Of a stretch of 5,868 nt of DNA, positions 5,794-5,868 are shown in pieces. The notes beneath the pieces are model-generated. The model was not told the origin of the DNA. It did not search any database and saw nothing but the letters and a program-made list of their open reading frames with translations. Positions within the stretch are counted from its first letter, which is position 1. Each line of letters opens with the position of its first letter. The stretch lies in NCBI GenBank assembly GCA_934230965.1, contig CAKQFW010000130.1:1-5868 (forward strand), written 5' to 3'. The translations under genes were made by a program, and so were the position numbers. The stretch comes from an uncultured Prevotella sp. (GTDB taxonomy: Bacteria > Bacteroidota > Bacteroidia > Bacteroidales > Bacteroidaceae).

Positions 5794-5868
5794 CCAGCAA
5801 CCAACACGTGCTCTATCCTCAAGCCCCAACATTGTTTTGATATAACGCTTCTCTGGGAGGACGGGGCA
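5794..5868. other. right-edge non-coding sequence
   Basis: No convincing gene or RNA is visible. A CACGTG palindrome sits at 5805-5810 and the last eight bases match part of the preceding palindromic repeat in inverted orientation. Minus-strand frames through here only translate the repeats. Confidence 0.35.

Noticed and set aside
5607..5832. Minus-strand frames of 71 and 60 codons upstream of the promoter
   Set aside because: They mostly translate the GC-rich repeats and hairpins (Gly/Arg-rich), which gives spurious proteins; there is no supporting initiation signal.

Overview
The window holds one complete outer-membrane nutrient-uptake pair of the Bacteroidota type, read leftward on the minus strand: a SusC-like TonB-dependent transporter (1860-5084) followed by its SusD-like surface lipoprotein (73-1791). 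Gene order, the SusC plug signature, the SusD C-terminal motif, the lipobox, the Bacteroides-type promoter (TTTG, 20 nt, TATATTTG) and the lack of strong Shine-Dalgarno sites before the two large genes all point to Bacteroidales. The N-terminus and the base composition (balanced GC in genes, very AT-rich spacers) look most like Prevotella/Segatella; that genus-level call is an inference.

Layout on the minus strand, from the right edge. (1) 5669-5868 is a GC-rich non-coding block of repeats and short perfect hairpins; the right edge appears to cut into another copy of one repeat. (2) 5571-5668 is AT-rich with no gene. (3) A promoter lies at 5539-5570. (4) An unusually long leader of about 450 nt (roughly 5532 to 5085) contains three tandem micro-ORFs of 11, 11 and 12 codons on a 32-nt repeat, each joined to the next by a 4-nt ATGA stop/start overlap. 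It also holds a strong 15-bp hairpin flanked by 19-nt direct repeats, and two further short ORFs again joined by ATGA. (5) susC. (6) A 68-nt spacer with a small perfect hairpin just after the susC stop. (7) susD. (8) 72 nt of non-coding sequence to the left edge, with no clear terminator, so the operon may continue outside the window.

The two large proteins should act together: the SusD-like lipoprotein forms a lid on the transporter barrel and captures an oligosaccharide or peptide-like ligand, and SusC imports it using TonB energy. No enzyme, regulator or sensor is present, so the substrate cannot be named. The transporter also lacks the N-terminal STN domain that would tie it to an anti-sigma factor.

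The transport genes are ordinary. The part worth a second look is the leader, which reads like a chain of translationally coupled leader peptides feeding into a structured RNA before susC. This is compatible with translation-dependent control of the operon. That function is an inference; the repeats, overlaps and hairpins can be read directly.
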